A program made the position numbers and the translations under genes. Below are positions 18,781 through 29,244 of a stretch of DNA of 64,000 nucleotides, piece after piece. The notes under the pieces were generated by a model. That model saw only the letters and a program-made list of their open reading frames with translations, was not told where the DNA came from and did no database searches. Within the stretch, counting starts at the first letter, position 1. Each line of letters starts with the position of its first letter. The DNA is from Skeletonema tropicum. Taxonomy: Eukaryota; Bacillariophyta; Thalassiosirophyceae; Thalassiosirales; Thalassiosiraceae. The DNA lies in assembly GCA_037178625.1 (NCBI GenBank), contig CM074140.1, positions 1,488,001 to 1,552,000 of the forward strand. Reading direction: 5' to 3'.

Positions 18781-20769
18781 AATGTTTTACAAACCGATAG
18801 TATGCTATTACGGTGACGTAAGACTCTTCGTCATTGACCAGGAAGCTAGGAAGCTACATCTCTTGTGATCTCTGTTTAGAACCTCTAATAGCTGTGCTCA
18901 CCAGACAGAAAAATTATACACAGCTTCTTTCATCCAAGTCATGCGGTACAGTTTAATATGATGTACTAGCAAGGAATGCATAGCCTGCTGTCCTTTATCG
19001 AGTGCAGCTGTTCATCGAGGTCTACCGAATATACCATCTCACACTCGTCAGACCATATCATTCCGATTTTATGGGTGAGGGGTTTCCTTCTCTGGAATCT
19101 GTCTCATATCCAGATCCTTGGGGAGTGTGTCACTCTGTACAGATTACCGCTCGTGACAATTCGTTGAGCATTGTGTGGTGTATTGCGTCGATCATGATCT
19201 GTGCTATATCATTCAGTCGACATAAGAGACGATTAAGCTATAATCACTCGGAGTGACGCAACTTATGTCAAAATGTGTTCATATCATCCACCTCTGACTT
19301 CCACTTTAGTTTCGGTAGTGTCGTCTCTCTAAGAATGGCGCACTTACTGTTTAGTAAATCTGGAGATAGATCTAACGCTGCAGCCTCTTTGAGTGCTTGA
19401 CCATGAACGTTTGAACCTTGCTGCTAGGGAGTAGCCGATCATCATCCCAATAGTCCGAAGTCGTGGATCTTCCTCGACTTACTGTCAGGTTCTCGCCATA
19501 GCTCTTGCGTGATTGGGTCGCAAAACATTCGATCTTTTGAGGTCCTTATCGTCAGGTCGTCCACATGGAATACTACCGTACAGGTTGAATCAAAATCCCA
19601 TCCGCTATCCAAATCACCTTACCTGATCAGCGTCAAAAAAGCAAAACGACGATCAGAGGCTGTGTATGACCTTCGCATATCTATCTGTCCATTCTCAATG
19701 ACAAAGCTCTTCTTGCATACTTTTGGATCAAACTACACCATTAGATTGTTCATGATGAGTCTCAATGTTGCACGCACGACTAGCAGCTTCTGTACTTTGT
19801 CAATTCCTTTTGCACATTTAGCATCCTGAAGCCTTTATGGTGTCATGGTGAGAATAAAGTTTGAGATCTTCTCTTTCATTTGTTCAGACCTCTTTGAAAG
19901 ACATTGAGGTCTCCCACCCGAAGACATTATGAATCCGCCAGAGAGCGACTACGTCCCAACTCGACACTATGAGAAAATTCGTTCCCGACGACAGCTCTTC
20001 CTTCCACAATTGACAGACATTGGTGACAAAGACCGCTATGTCACTATCCTTCTTTGCACTTTCTTGAAGATAGGACGAATAAACATGAACTGTTGTGTCT
20101 CAAGAAGCATCATACCCCTGCGGTATGCCCTAGCCCTAGCCCTCTAGAGAGCTAAACATTGGGAGCTCGATAGTCATGAGATGACTAGACAGAACTCTCG
20201 CCAGAAATCTAATCTCAATCTCACTCGAGTAGCCCTTTATTGCTCGAGAGATGACAAATATTACGCTTGGCTATAAGTCTACTTGAACAAACAAGAATTC
20301 CTTCAAACACACCTGTTATCTCTTTCACTTGGTGGTGCAATATGCGCTAGCAAGAGAGAACAGCTCACTGCATAGACAGCTTGCGAATCCACTAACCGGG
20401 GTTTTATCTTTAGCGTTAGCAAAGAAACACGTCTCTTCAGTGTAGGGTTGTTTTATCACAGATTTGAAGTACTTTCGATGGTTAATGACATCAATTAGCC
20501 TCCTAAGAGAGTACAAGGGCTACCTTTCCGCTATATCATGCCTTTTGAGCTCGTATATAAATCCGTGGCCCGATAACATCTCTTTGTATGTCGACCCCGC
20601 CAAGAAAAGAAAGAATAGGAATATCATGCGAGGCTATATCAACGAAGGGGTATACAATATATATACATTCTATTACATCATGAGGCTGAAGGGATCGGCG
20701 CAATGGTCAATTGACATAACCCCAGCCGATCTTACAAACGAAACCATCTGCCCAGTCTATCATACAGCC

Positions 20770-21330
20770 CAAGGCAAGGCAGCTTGTCCATCGTTCAAGA
20801 AGTACATACAGCATATCGGACCTCCTCCGTGAGGACATCGAATTCTTTCGACAAGCTTTGCACAAAGATTCTGATGTACAGTGGTCATCACTATTGTCTC
20901 ACGTTGACCTTCGCACCCAAATTGGTATACCCTTTGGCGATTGCACCGAGCTTGAGTTTTGGTGGCACCTCACACGATTCTGAAAACAAGCAGACAGTTC
21001 GCTCTGCAACGCTCAGAGTATTCCCTCCGTGGCATGCCCCTACCTTATGATCCGGAAGATAAATGCAATGACAGCACTATTGCTATAGCAAATCTCGCTG
21101 ATGAAGAAACTGCCGTGCTCCAGCGTGAGCCTGTCACTGAAGCCATAGCAGCGGAAGCTATCAGTATAAGACAGCAAGCAGATCAAGATTCAGTCGATAG
21201 CTTGGTTGCTAATATCATTTGTCTCTCAAGATTCTTCGGTACCCGCCTGTCGGAGCGCGCTCAAAACACCAGAAGAAGATTACTTATCACACCTGGGGAT
21301 CAGGTTACAAAATTGTTCACTCTTTAATTT
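20770..21330 (+). pseudogene. Possible degenerate retroelement remnant
   Basis: One frame from about 20775 reads LLREDIEFFRQALHKD, then LSHVDLRTQIGIPFGDCTE and LEFWWHLTRF before a TGA near 20983; adjoining frames continue with a helical, Ala/Glu-rich stretch (about 21060-21240). The GIPFGD...FWWHL pattern suggests the reverse transcriptase/RNase H junction of an algal retroelement, but this is recognition by eye of a weak signal with frameshifts. It could equally be a decayed host gene. Confidence 0.25.
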
Positions 21331-22312
21331 TGAAGGACTTCTCGTCCAGTTTCATCTATATGGACTGTCATCATGACCATGCCCATCTCGACCAACCTTT
21401 ACGCGCCCTCGCGACACGTAGTGGTAGTGATCCCACTTCTAATACCACAGTCTATCACTGTTGCGAGTGACAGTTCTTGGCATGTAAGGTTGGTAATGTG
21501 TCTTCTTCATCGTACGTCAAGGCAAGCAATGTTTTTCCTTGGCAAGATGAAACCCCTTCCCCGTCTATACTTGACACAGAGATGTACTTCCTCTCTGCCT
21601 TCAGAACTTTCGCACATGGCACTATTTATGATTCCAATAAATACAGCTTAGATGCTATGGAATAAGTAGTGTTTAACACGCTACAGTATGGAGAGGATGC
21701 AGTTGTAAAAATCTACATGCGAAAATCTCCAGGTATCCCGTCACTGCGACTAATACGTCACTCGTCACTGCGACAACGTACAAGAGCGACACGGGATCCT
21801 TTTTTCTTTTTTTGCAAGTCAGCTTGTTCCTCATGGCAGCTATCACAAAAGATTGTGCTTGGTTTCTCTAGAGCATTATGATATAATGCTAGATGCACTC
21901 AACCTGCCTTGTGGCGGTCGGCCTATTTGGGTCAGAACGATGGGGCCTAATCCCAGTAGTTCTAATGGTACTAGATAGCCCAATTTGTCATGCAACTTGG
22001 ACCATCTTGTCCCAAAATTTGTCCCAATCTTGCCTTAAGATCTTTTGTGCCGTTGTCAGTAAAGGAGCAATCTGAGGCGCAACGAGTTTTTCCATCGCCC
22101 CGATGAAAAAAGGGAAGTTTTTGCACTTCAAGGCCACAGCGTACATAGCTAGTTTATCGATCCAGTCTCTGCTCGAAACAAAAGTGACTATCTAGTACCT
22201 GACCGGGGCTCACTTCGAGATAATCCCACCTCACAGTCCAGTGTTTGTTTTAGATATCGGTGATTTAGTCTAGAGATATATAACGCTATTAATATATCCA
22301 TAAGGAGACATC

Positions 22313-23207
22313 CGTTGGGTGCCATTGGGTGCTGCAGTACACTGGACCTCTCACATCAGCTACGAGGTTGTAGCATCGCTTCTACGGACGCTAGTCGTCT
22401 GAGCAGTACCAATGAGCTTGTGTAGTATCACCGCCGAGTATAATGGGCACCTAGAAGCGTCTCATGCCCATTCCGACGACGATAGATACCATTGGGTGCC
22501 GTTGGGTGCTGCTGGCCAGCCCACACTGAACCTCTCACATCAGCTGCGAGGTTGTAGCATCGCTTCTACGGACGCTAGTCGTCTGAGCAGTACAAATGAG
22601 CTTGTGTAGTATGACCGCCGACTATAATGGGCACCTAGAAGCGTCTCATGCCCATTCTGACGACGATAGATACCATTGGGTGCCGTTGGGTGCCGTTGGG
22701 TGCTGCTGGCCAGCCCACACTTGACCTCTCACATCAGCTACGAGGTTGTAGCATCGCTTCTACGGACGCTAGTCGTCTGAGCAGTACCAATGAGCTTGTG
22801 TAGTATGACCGCCGACTATAATGGGCACCTAGAAGCGTCTCATGCCCATTCCGACGACGATAGATACCATTGGGTGCCGTTGGGTGCCATTGGGTGCTGC
22901 TGGCCAGCCCACACTGGACCTCTTACATCAGCTACGAGGTTGTAGCATCGCTTCTACGGACGCTAGTCGTCTGAGCAGTACCAATGAGCTTGTGTAGTAT
23001 GACCGCCGACTATAATGGGCACCTAGAAGCGTCTCATGCCCATTCCGACGACGATAGATACCATTGGGTGCCGTTGGGTGCCATTGGGTGCTGCTGGCCA
23101 GCCCACACTGAACCTCTCACATCAGCCACGAGGTTGTAGCATGCTTCTACGGACGCTAGTCGTCTGAGCAGTACAAATGAGCTTGTGTAGTATCACCGCC
23201 GACTATA
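22313..23207 (-). repeat. Inner satellite block, right arm
   Basis: About five satellite units, inverted relative to the left arm, start beside the spacer with the CGTTGGGTGCC motif. The left inner block has only two units, so copy number differs between arms. Confidence 0.93.
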
Positions 23208-23260
23208 TAGTGATGATACTGATGTGACAACTGCCTTCTTTCTCTTGCAAGAAGAAGAAT

Positions 23261-23656
23261 TTGATGATTGCACACTCTGATCAGATGAATGACAGAGCCA
23301 AACCAATTCCTACAGTCGACACTTTTTTGGACAAGAATCTTTGCCTCACATCACGGTATTCCTTTCGAGCTTTGAATAAAAAACCAACACAAAGCACCAT
23401 GCCAAGGTCGGACCTGTCGCGTCGCATGGATAAAGGAGTGGATGACTATGTCAAGGCAAATCCTAATGACGAAGAGTTTGAGGGCTTGACGACGAAGGAG
23501 AAGTATGTGAAGATTTACGATCGCTCTGCAAAAGATTTCGCCATAAAGACTGGTAAATTCTCTAACGAAGTTGATCTTGATGAAGAAATGAGGCCATTTA
23601 AACGAAAGGATAAAAGGCGGCTATTCAAGAAAATGATGGATAGAAACAAGGACTGA
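23261..23656 (+). pseudogene. Unidentified basic ORF fragment, right arm
   Basis: This is the mirror of the left-arm ORF at 15161-15556, with identical 131-aa translation. It is Lys/Asp-rich and hydrophilic, with no recognised domain. Confidence 0.5.
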
Positions 23657-23669
23657 TCGTGCTGGTGGT

Positions 23670-24188
23670 GTGCCGCCTTCTGTCGCATTTGCTACGGCTA
23701 CGGCTGCCACTCCTACTCCTTCCATGCAGTCCCAAACCCAAACCCACTCCAGCACCGAACAGCTCAATCTGATCAATCTGTTCGGTGGTTTGGCAACTCC
23801 AGCCTCGACTCAAAACAAAGAAGACATTGCTCAACTTGTTACGGCCATGAAGATTGGAAGTAACAATATTGATCGACTTACTACGGCATTAATCCAGGAG
23901 CGTGAAGTGCGCAAAGCCGCAATAACCCAGGAGCGTGAGGAGGGCATAGAGGGTCACAAGCGCCTAGAAGGCGACATGCGTCAACTTCAGCAGAGTCGGG
24001 CTGAAGATACCGTCGAAATCCAGCAGCTCCGAAACAAGGTGAACGAAATGGAATCCAAGATGGACGAATTTTTGACCCCCGGGAGGAAAAAGAAACAAGT
24101 TGTGTACCACCCGATTCCACCCAGGCATTCTGCCGCAAAGCAAAGAAGACAGACAAGAGCACCCCTGCCGTCACGAGGTCCTTGTTGA
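23670..24188 (+). pseudogene. Coiled-coil ORF fragment, right arm
   Basis: This is the mirror of 14629-15147, with identical 172-aa translation and the same GTG opening. Identity over both ORF fragments in the two arms points to a recent duplication or ongoing homogenisation. Confidence 0.5.
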
Positions 24189-24387
24189 TCGGTTCGTACG
24201 AATGGAATGTAATGTTAGGTGGGTAAGTAGGGGTGTCGATCGGTCAAAATGTTAGATGTGTAGATGGTCTTAAAGAATATAAACATAGTGAGTGAGTGAC
24301 CTCTATATACTAGCATTACCACACTTAGACTTAGATCTATAATTATCCTAACGCTGCTACAAATTGGATTTATCGCTCACCGTTCAG

Positions 24388-25642
24388 CTATACTTCTTCT
24401 GGTGCCACTCCTCTACTCTTGCTCATGTGCACTGGTAGAACCTCTTCAATAGCGATCGCGGGTACATCCTCACGGTTCTGTACATTGGCCTCATCGGCAA
24501 CAGGGCGGGCAGCAAAGTGGTAATTGGACAATGCGTTTAGATGAGAACACAAGTCGGCGAACAATTTCTTCATTTCCTCCTTAGCTGCGTCTTCCTCGGT
24601 TTCCTTCTCGTGAGCGTCCTTGTCTAAGCCTATCGACTTCTTAAGAAATTCACGCTCATACAATTCACCCAATCCAAGCTTTGATTTCTCTTGACTGACT
24701 TCGGGCGAGACATCTCCGCCTCGTTTGTTGGCGCCGATATCGGGTAACTCGCGTGGAACAACGTCATCTATCCCAATCTTCTTCAATAATCCTCTTCTTT
24801 ATTATCTCCTCAATGTCAGCTGTGTGCCCAGCAGTAATGATAGGGGGAGGTTTGAAAGCAACCTCGAATTCAGGAGTGGAATCAAGCAAAGAGTCGGAGG
24901 GGCGATTGGTACCTTTCGCTTCTCCAAGCATTGTCCATGGCTTCTCAGCCATCATGTCTTCTTCAAGATGAAGTATTTGCTCCTCGAGCTTCTTTGATTT
25001 GATATCATGACTCGACAGCTTCATGTTTTGTTCATCATCTTGTTCCTCCTCCTCTTCCATGTCGCCCTCGGAATCTTCACCATCATCTTCATCAGAAGCT
25101 CCTCCTTCGGCATCGTCACCGTCGCTTTCCATCTCGTCTTCTTCTTCGCCACCATCCTTCCAATCCAACCCATCTTCTGTAATATCGATATCATTCCAAG
25201 AATCTTCGTCGTCAAATTTCATGTCGTTTGACTTGCTCTTGCTGCTGCTCTTACCTTTGCTGCCAGCTTTCTGTTGTTCCTTGTACCTCTTGATAAGTTT
25301 TGTATCCGGCTTTCCAAAGAAGTCAGCTGCAGTCATTTCTTTGGGATCTTCACCATCGCTAGTGTTACCGTCGTCATCATCGTACAGCTGATGCAAGACA
25401 TCTACCTCCTCATCGGCACATATTTCCTACGACGGACTGAGTTGGGTTCATATCGCTTCATAAGATCTTCGTCTTCATCTTCAAATTCATCATCAAAGCC
25501 TTCGTATCATCATATCAGATTCTTTGCCTGCTCTATCTCTCACATGAGGCAGCACTTTTTCATTATTATCGTCTTCCGGTAACTCCTGTCCATAGGCAAC
25601 ATCTGGCAAAAGCTCCTCTTCTTCGTCAGCGAATGCTTCCAT
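24388..25642 (-). pseudogene. MPP10: MPP10 (U3 snoRNP protein) pseudogene, right arm
   Basis: It is an inverted copy of the left-arm pseudogene. It shares the 4-bp insertion near 24773, the upstream frameshift near 25400 and the truncation after APEEV, so the gene was already broken before the arms were duplicated. It lacks the left arm's 36-bp insertion, leaving the acidic stretch DDEFEDEDEDLMKRYEP continuous. The first 50 residues differ from the left copy at two positions; the 210-aa middle ORF is identical in translation. Confidence 0.9.
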
Positions 25643-25974
25643 TACTGAAAATTCTAATACATATTGTCTAATACTCAAAGTATGGTGACAGGAGGTGACA
25701 GGGCGTCATCATAGCACCTCAATTAGAGTGCACCATTTCACATACTTCTGTACCGGCTACACTAACAAACGCCTAGTTAATTGGCCAATTTTCGTTTAAA
25801 ATGGCATCTAGCGAGATCAAAACGTCAAATCACCGCCCGATCTCACAGTCATTTGTCCATTGGGATCATGTCGTGCCATTCGTATCGTTGGTTCCATCTT
25901 CGTTGTGAAAGTAGGGGCGATAAGAAGTCTAAAGGACGAGGGACGAGTGGGTCGAAAGCCTGGCTGTCGAAAGG
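25643..25974. other. Right-arm segment with the empty copia target
   Basis: This noncoding arm DNA is mirrored by 12858-13133. The join TTCTTATCGC/CTTTCACAACG (reverse complement near 25910-25925) is the unoccupied version of the site where the copia element sits in the left arm, with about six bases (CCCCTA) between the flanks. Confidence 0.85.
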
Positions 25975-25980
25975 GTGAGT

Positions 25981-26031
25981 ACCGGGTTTCGAAACCCGGT
26001 ATTCGGTGAGTACCGGGTTGCGACTCCCGGT
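25981..26031. repeat. Pair of 20-bp palindromes, right arm
   Basis: A perfect palindrome (25981-26000, ACCGGGTTTCGAAACCCGGT) is followed 11 bp later by an imperfect one (26012-26031). Both are embedded in GAGTACCGGG...CCCGGTAYTC context. The left arm keeps only the perfect copy. Confidence 0.9.
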
Positions 26032-26228
26032 ACTCACCCCGGAGCCCCCTCGCTCGCCACATGCCACAAGCCACAAGGCGATGTCAACTGTCAATATCTC
26101 CGCCGTAATGGTTGGAATAACGTCATAATCTATCATAAGTAATACGTTGCATACTCGTTCGAAACTAACTAAATCGAGAGTTACTTATATTGGTCTTTGA
26201 ACGAAAAGAATCGGCCTAGTATGACGCA

Positions 26229-26552
26229 GTGGAGTACATCGAAAAACGGATGAAGACTATTGGGGCATACATCAGGGACCGCTCGATTCTGGATCTTTGT
26301 AGGGATGGTGAGAGACAACGTGGTACCAGCAAACACCGATGGTGGTGGGAGCAGCCGTTTGAAGCGGACCCGGAGAGGGAAGAGGATGCCTCTTCTATTG
26401 TATCTGGGGCCGCGTCTGAGGTGGAATCGCTGCTGTCTGTCGAGGATAGTGATGACGATAGATACCATTGGGTGCTGCTGGCCAGCCCACACTGGACCTC
26501 TCACATCAGCTACGAGGTTGTAGCATCGCTTCTACGGACGCTAGTCGTCTGA
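26229..26552 (+). pseudogene. Unidentified acidic gene fragment fused to satellite, right arm
   Basis: This is the mirror of 3358-3681, with two residue differences. It reads from unique DNA into satellite without a stop at the junction. The donor gene is not recognised. Confidence 0.5.
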
Positions 26553-26960
26553 GCAGTACAAATGAGCTTGTGTAGTATTACCGCCGACTATAATGGGCAC
26601 CTAGAAGCGTCTCATGCCCATTCTGACGACGATAGATACCATTGGGTGCCGTTGGGTGCCATTGGGTGCTGCTGGCCAGCCCACACTGGACCTCTCACAT
26701 CAGCTACGAGGTTGTAGCATCGCTTCTACGGACGCTAGTCGTCTGAGCAGTACAAATGAGCTTGTGTAGTATCACCGCCGACTATAATGGGCACCTAGAA
26801 GCGTCTCATGCCCATTCTGATGACGATAGATACCATTGGGTGCCGTTGGGTGCCATTGGGTGCTGCTGGCCAGCCCACACTGAACCTCTCACATCAGCTA
26901 CGAGGTTGTAGCATCGCTTCTACGGTTGCTAGTCGTCTGAGCAGTTCCAATGAACTTCTT
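26455..26960 (-). repeat. Internal satellite block, right arm
   Basis: Nearly three satellite units in right-arm orientation. The outermost unit is diverged (GGTTGCTAGTCG, ACTTCTTTAGAATC), matching the diverged edge of the left block at 3111-3180, so these edge changes predate the arm duplication. Confidence 0.92.
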
Positions 26961-27538
26961 TAGAATCACCGCCGAGTATAATGGGCCACTAGAAACTGCT
27001 CATGCGCGAAGACCGCAATTTGGCCATCTCTTCGAGAGAAAGCGAGCGCGATATGAATAATACTCTCCCCAGAAAATTCTCATTGGCATGCTTATTCGCT
27101 TTTCTCTTTGTTATTAAGGCGCGGTTGTCTGTTTTCAACTCTTTGAGATTCTTCATTCCTACTCCTTATCCCTACTGTGCAAGGAAAGGACTCAAATCAC
27201 AGTGATGCCTTTTCTCCCGGGAACTTTCTTGCGTCGAACTGTTTCTAATTGTAACACGCTCGTAATGTTACGAGATCATTGCGTCCAGTTTGGCGTGTCT
27301 TTGACCGAATCTTTGCCTCCTAGCGTTTCTGGCGCTGCGCATTTGACGTAGTTATGCTTTGAATACGCTCCTCCTTCTCTCGAATATCTTGCTCAGTTCG
27401 CCGGCGATACTTCGGGGTCGGTGCAGAAGTCTCGTCGCTGTAATACTTTGATGATGCTCGGAGTTTGTGCTAAGTACTATTAAAGGATGTTAGATCAAAC
27501 GTAGATAGCTTCGCCATGTCATCGACGTTCGTGCAAAA
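26961..27538. other. Right-arm segment beside the ABCC fragment, no intact gene
   Basis: This is the mirror of 2566-3110. It includes a 67-aa frame (27002-27205) and the broken Lys/Arg-rich tail, with the same in-frame stop on the minus strand near 27322. Nothing is recognised. Confidence 0.5.
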
Positions 27539-27931
27539 TCATACGGCCAACAATCTATTGGCCAACAAATTCAACTGAGCTACTGAGTCTGGCCCTGTAG
27601 CGTTGACCATGTCAGTGAAGATACCACACGAACTCAAGAGATCTCGTGGAGAGCCCATCTCCGCTACTCTTCCATTCTCCATGACAATAACTACATCATA
27701 ATAAATGATTGGGTCCAGCCTATGGGCAATTTCAATTGTCAGCAACGAAGTGTCGGGAAATTGACTCCGGAGCATCTGCTGCACAGACGAATCCGTCTCA
27801 CGGTCGCACGAGGACGTAGCTTCGTCTAAAAAAAGCAAACAAGGGTTGGCCAACATCGCACAAGCTAGACACAAAAGTTGTTTTTCGCCAGCACTAAAGT
27901 TGCTGCCACCCTCCTCCACAGCTTCGTTCAT
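27539..27931 (-). pseudogene. ABC transporter ABCC-type NBD2 fragment, right arm
   Basis: The 130-aa frame is the mirror of 2173-2565 with signature loop, Walker B and H-loop but no Walker A. It differs at three residues (CLAC for CLTR; QQML for QQMF). It cannot act as a transporter. Confidence 0.9.
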
Positions 27932-27943
27932 TCAATGAAAGAC

Positions 27944-27989
27944 GAAGTATTTGCTCCTCGAGCTTCTTTGATTTTATATCATGACTCGA
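27944..27989 (-). pseudogene. 46-bp MPP10 patch, right arm
   Basis: This is the same filler patch as at 2115-2160, with one mismatch. It bridges the ABCC fragment and the outer satellite array. Confidence 0.85.
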
Positions 27990-28002
27990 TACGCTTCTAC
28001 GG

Positions 28003-29132
28003 ACGCTAGTCGTCTGAGCAGTACAAATGAGCTTGTGAAGTATCACCGCCGACTAAAATGAGCACCTAGAAGCGTCTCATGCCCATTCTGACGACGATAG
28101 ATACCATTGCGTGCCGTTGGGTGCCATTGGGTGCTGCAGTACACTGGACCTCTCACATCAGCTACGAGGTTGTAGCATCGCTTCTACGGACGCTAGTCGT
28201 CTGAGCAGTACAAATAAGCTTGTGTAGTATCACCGCCGACTATAATGGGCACCTAGAAGCGTCTCATGCCCATTCTGACGACGATAGATACCATTGCGTG
28301 CCGTTGGGTGCCATTGGGTGCTGCTGGCCAGCCCACACTGGACCTCTCACATCAGCTACGAGGTTGTAGCATCGCTTCTACGGACGCAAGTCGTCTGAGC
28401 AGTACAAATGAGCTTGTGTAGTATCACCGCCGACTATAATGGACACCTAGAAGCGTCTCATGCCCATTCTGATGACGATAGATACCATTGCGTGCCATTG
28501 GGTGCGCTACGAGGTTGTAGCATCGCTTCTACGGACGCTAGTCGTCTGAGCAGTACAAATGAGCTTGTGTAGTATCACCGCCGACTATAATGGACACCTA
28601 GAAGCGTCTCATGCCCATTCTGACGACGATAGATACCATTGGGTGCCGTTGGGTGCCATTGGGTGCTGCTGGCCAGCCCACACTGGACCTCTCACATAAG
28701 CTACGAGGTTGTAGCATCGCTTCTACGGACGCTAGTCGTCTGAGCAGTCCAAATGAGCTTGTGTAGTATCACCGCCGACTATAATGGGCACCTAGAAGCG
28801 TCTCATGCCCATTCTGATGAAGATAGATACCATTGCGTGCCGTTGGGTGCCATTGGATGCTGCTGGCCAGCCCACACTGGACCTCTCACATAAGCTACGA
28901 GGTTGTAGCATCGCTTCTACGGACGCTAGTCGTTTGAGCAGTACAAATGAGCTTGTGTAGTATCACCGCCGACTATAATGGACACCTAGAAGCGTCTTTT
29001 CCATTCTGACTACGAAATATAAGTTGGTGCTGCTGGCCAGCCCGCACTGGACCTCTCACATAAGCTACGAGGTTGTAGCATCGCTTCTACGGACGCTAGT
29101 CGTCTGAGCAGTACAAATGAGCTTGTGTAGTA
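28003..29132 (-). repeat. Satellite array, outer right arm
   Basis: Six or seven units in inverted orientation relative to 1-2111. The last complete unit, near 28980-29030, is damaged. The array stops at about 29132, the outer end of the inverted repeat in this window. The following 29133-29244 is short AT-rich DNA with no feature. Confidence 0.93.
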
Positions 29133-29244
29133 TCTTGTTTCTATGTTAGCTGTTATTCTTGAACTGGCATGCCTTCAAACAAGTGCCGCTGCATCAACCC
29201 CTCGTCTGAGCCTGTGGCGATGCTAACATTCATTTGTTGCATCA

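Larger units (their letters stand above)
15956..22312. other. Central spacer (loop) of the inverted repeat
   Basis: This single-copy spacer separates the two mirrored arms. All frames are short and I find no intact gene. It contains a degenerate repeat field (17100-18780) and a possible retroelement remnant (about 20770-21330). A stretch at 16648-16690 (TCGCCTCTTGAAGGCC...CAGACGTAC...AAATTTT) resembles one at 59905-59960, so a dispersed repeat family is present. Confidence 0.7.
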
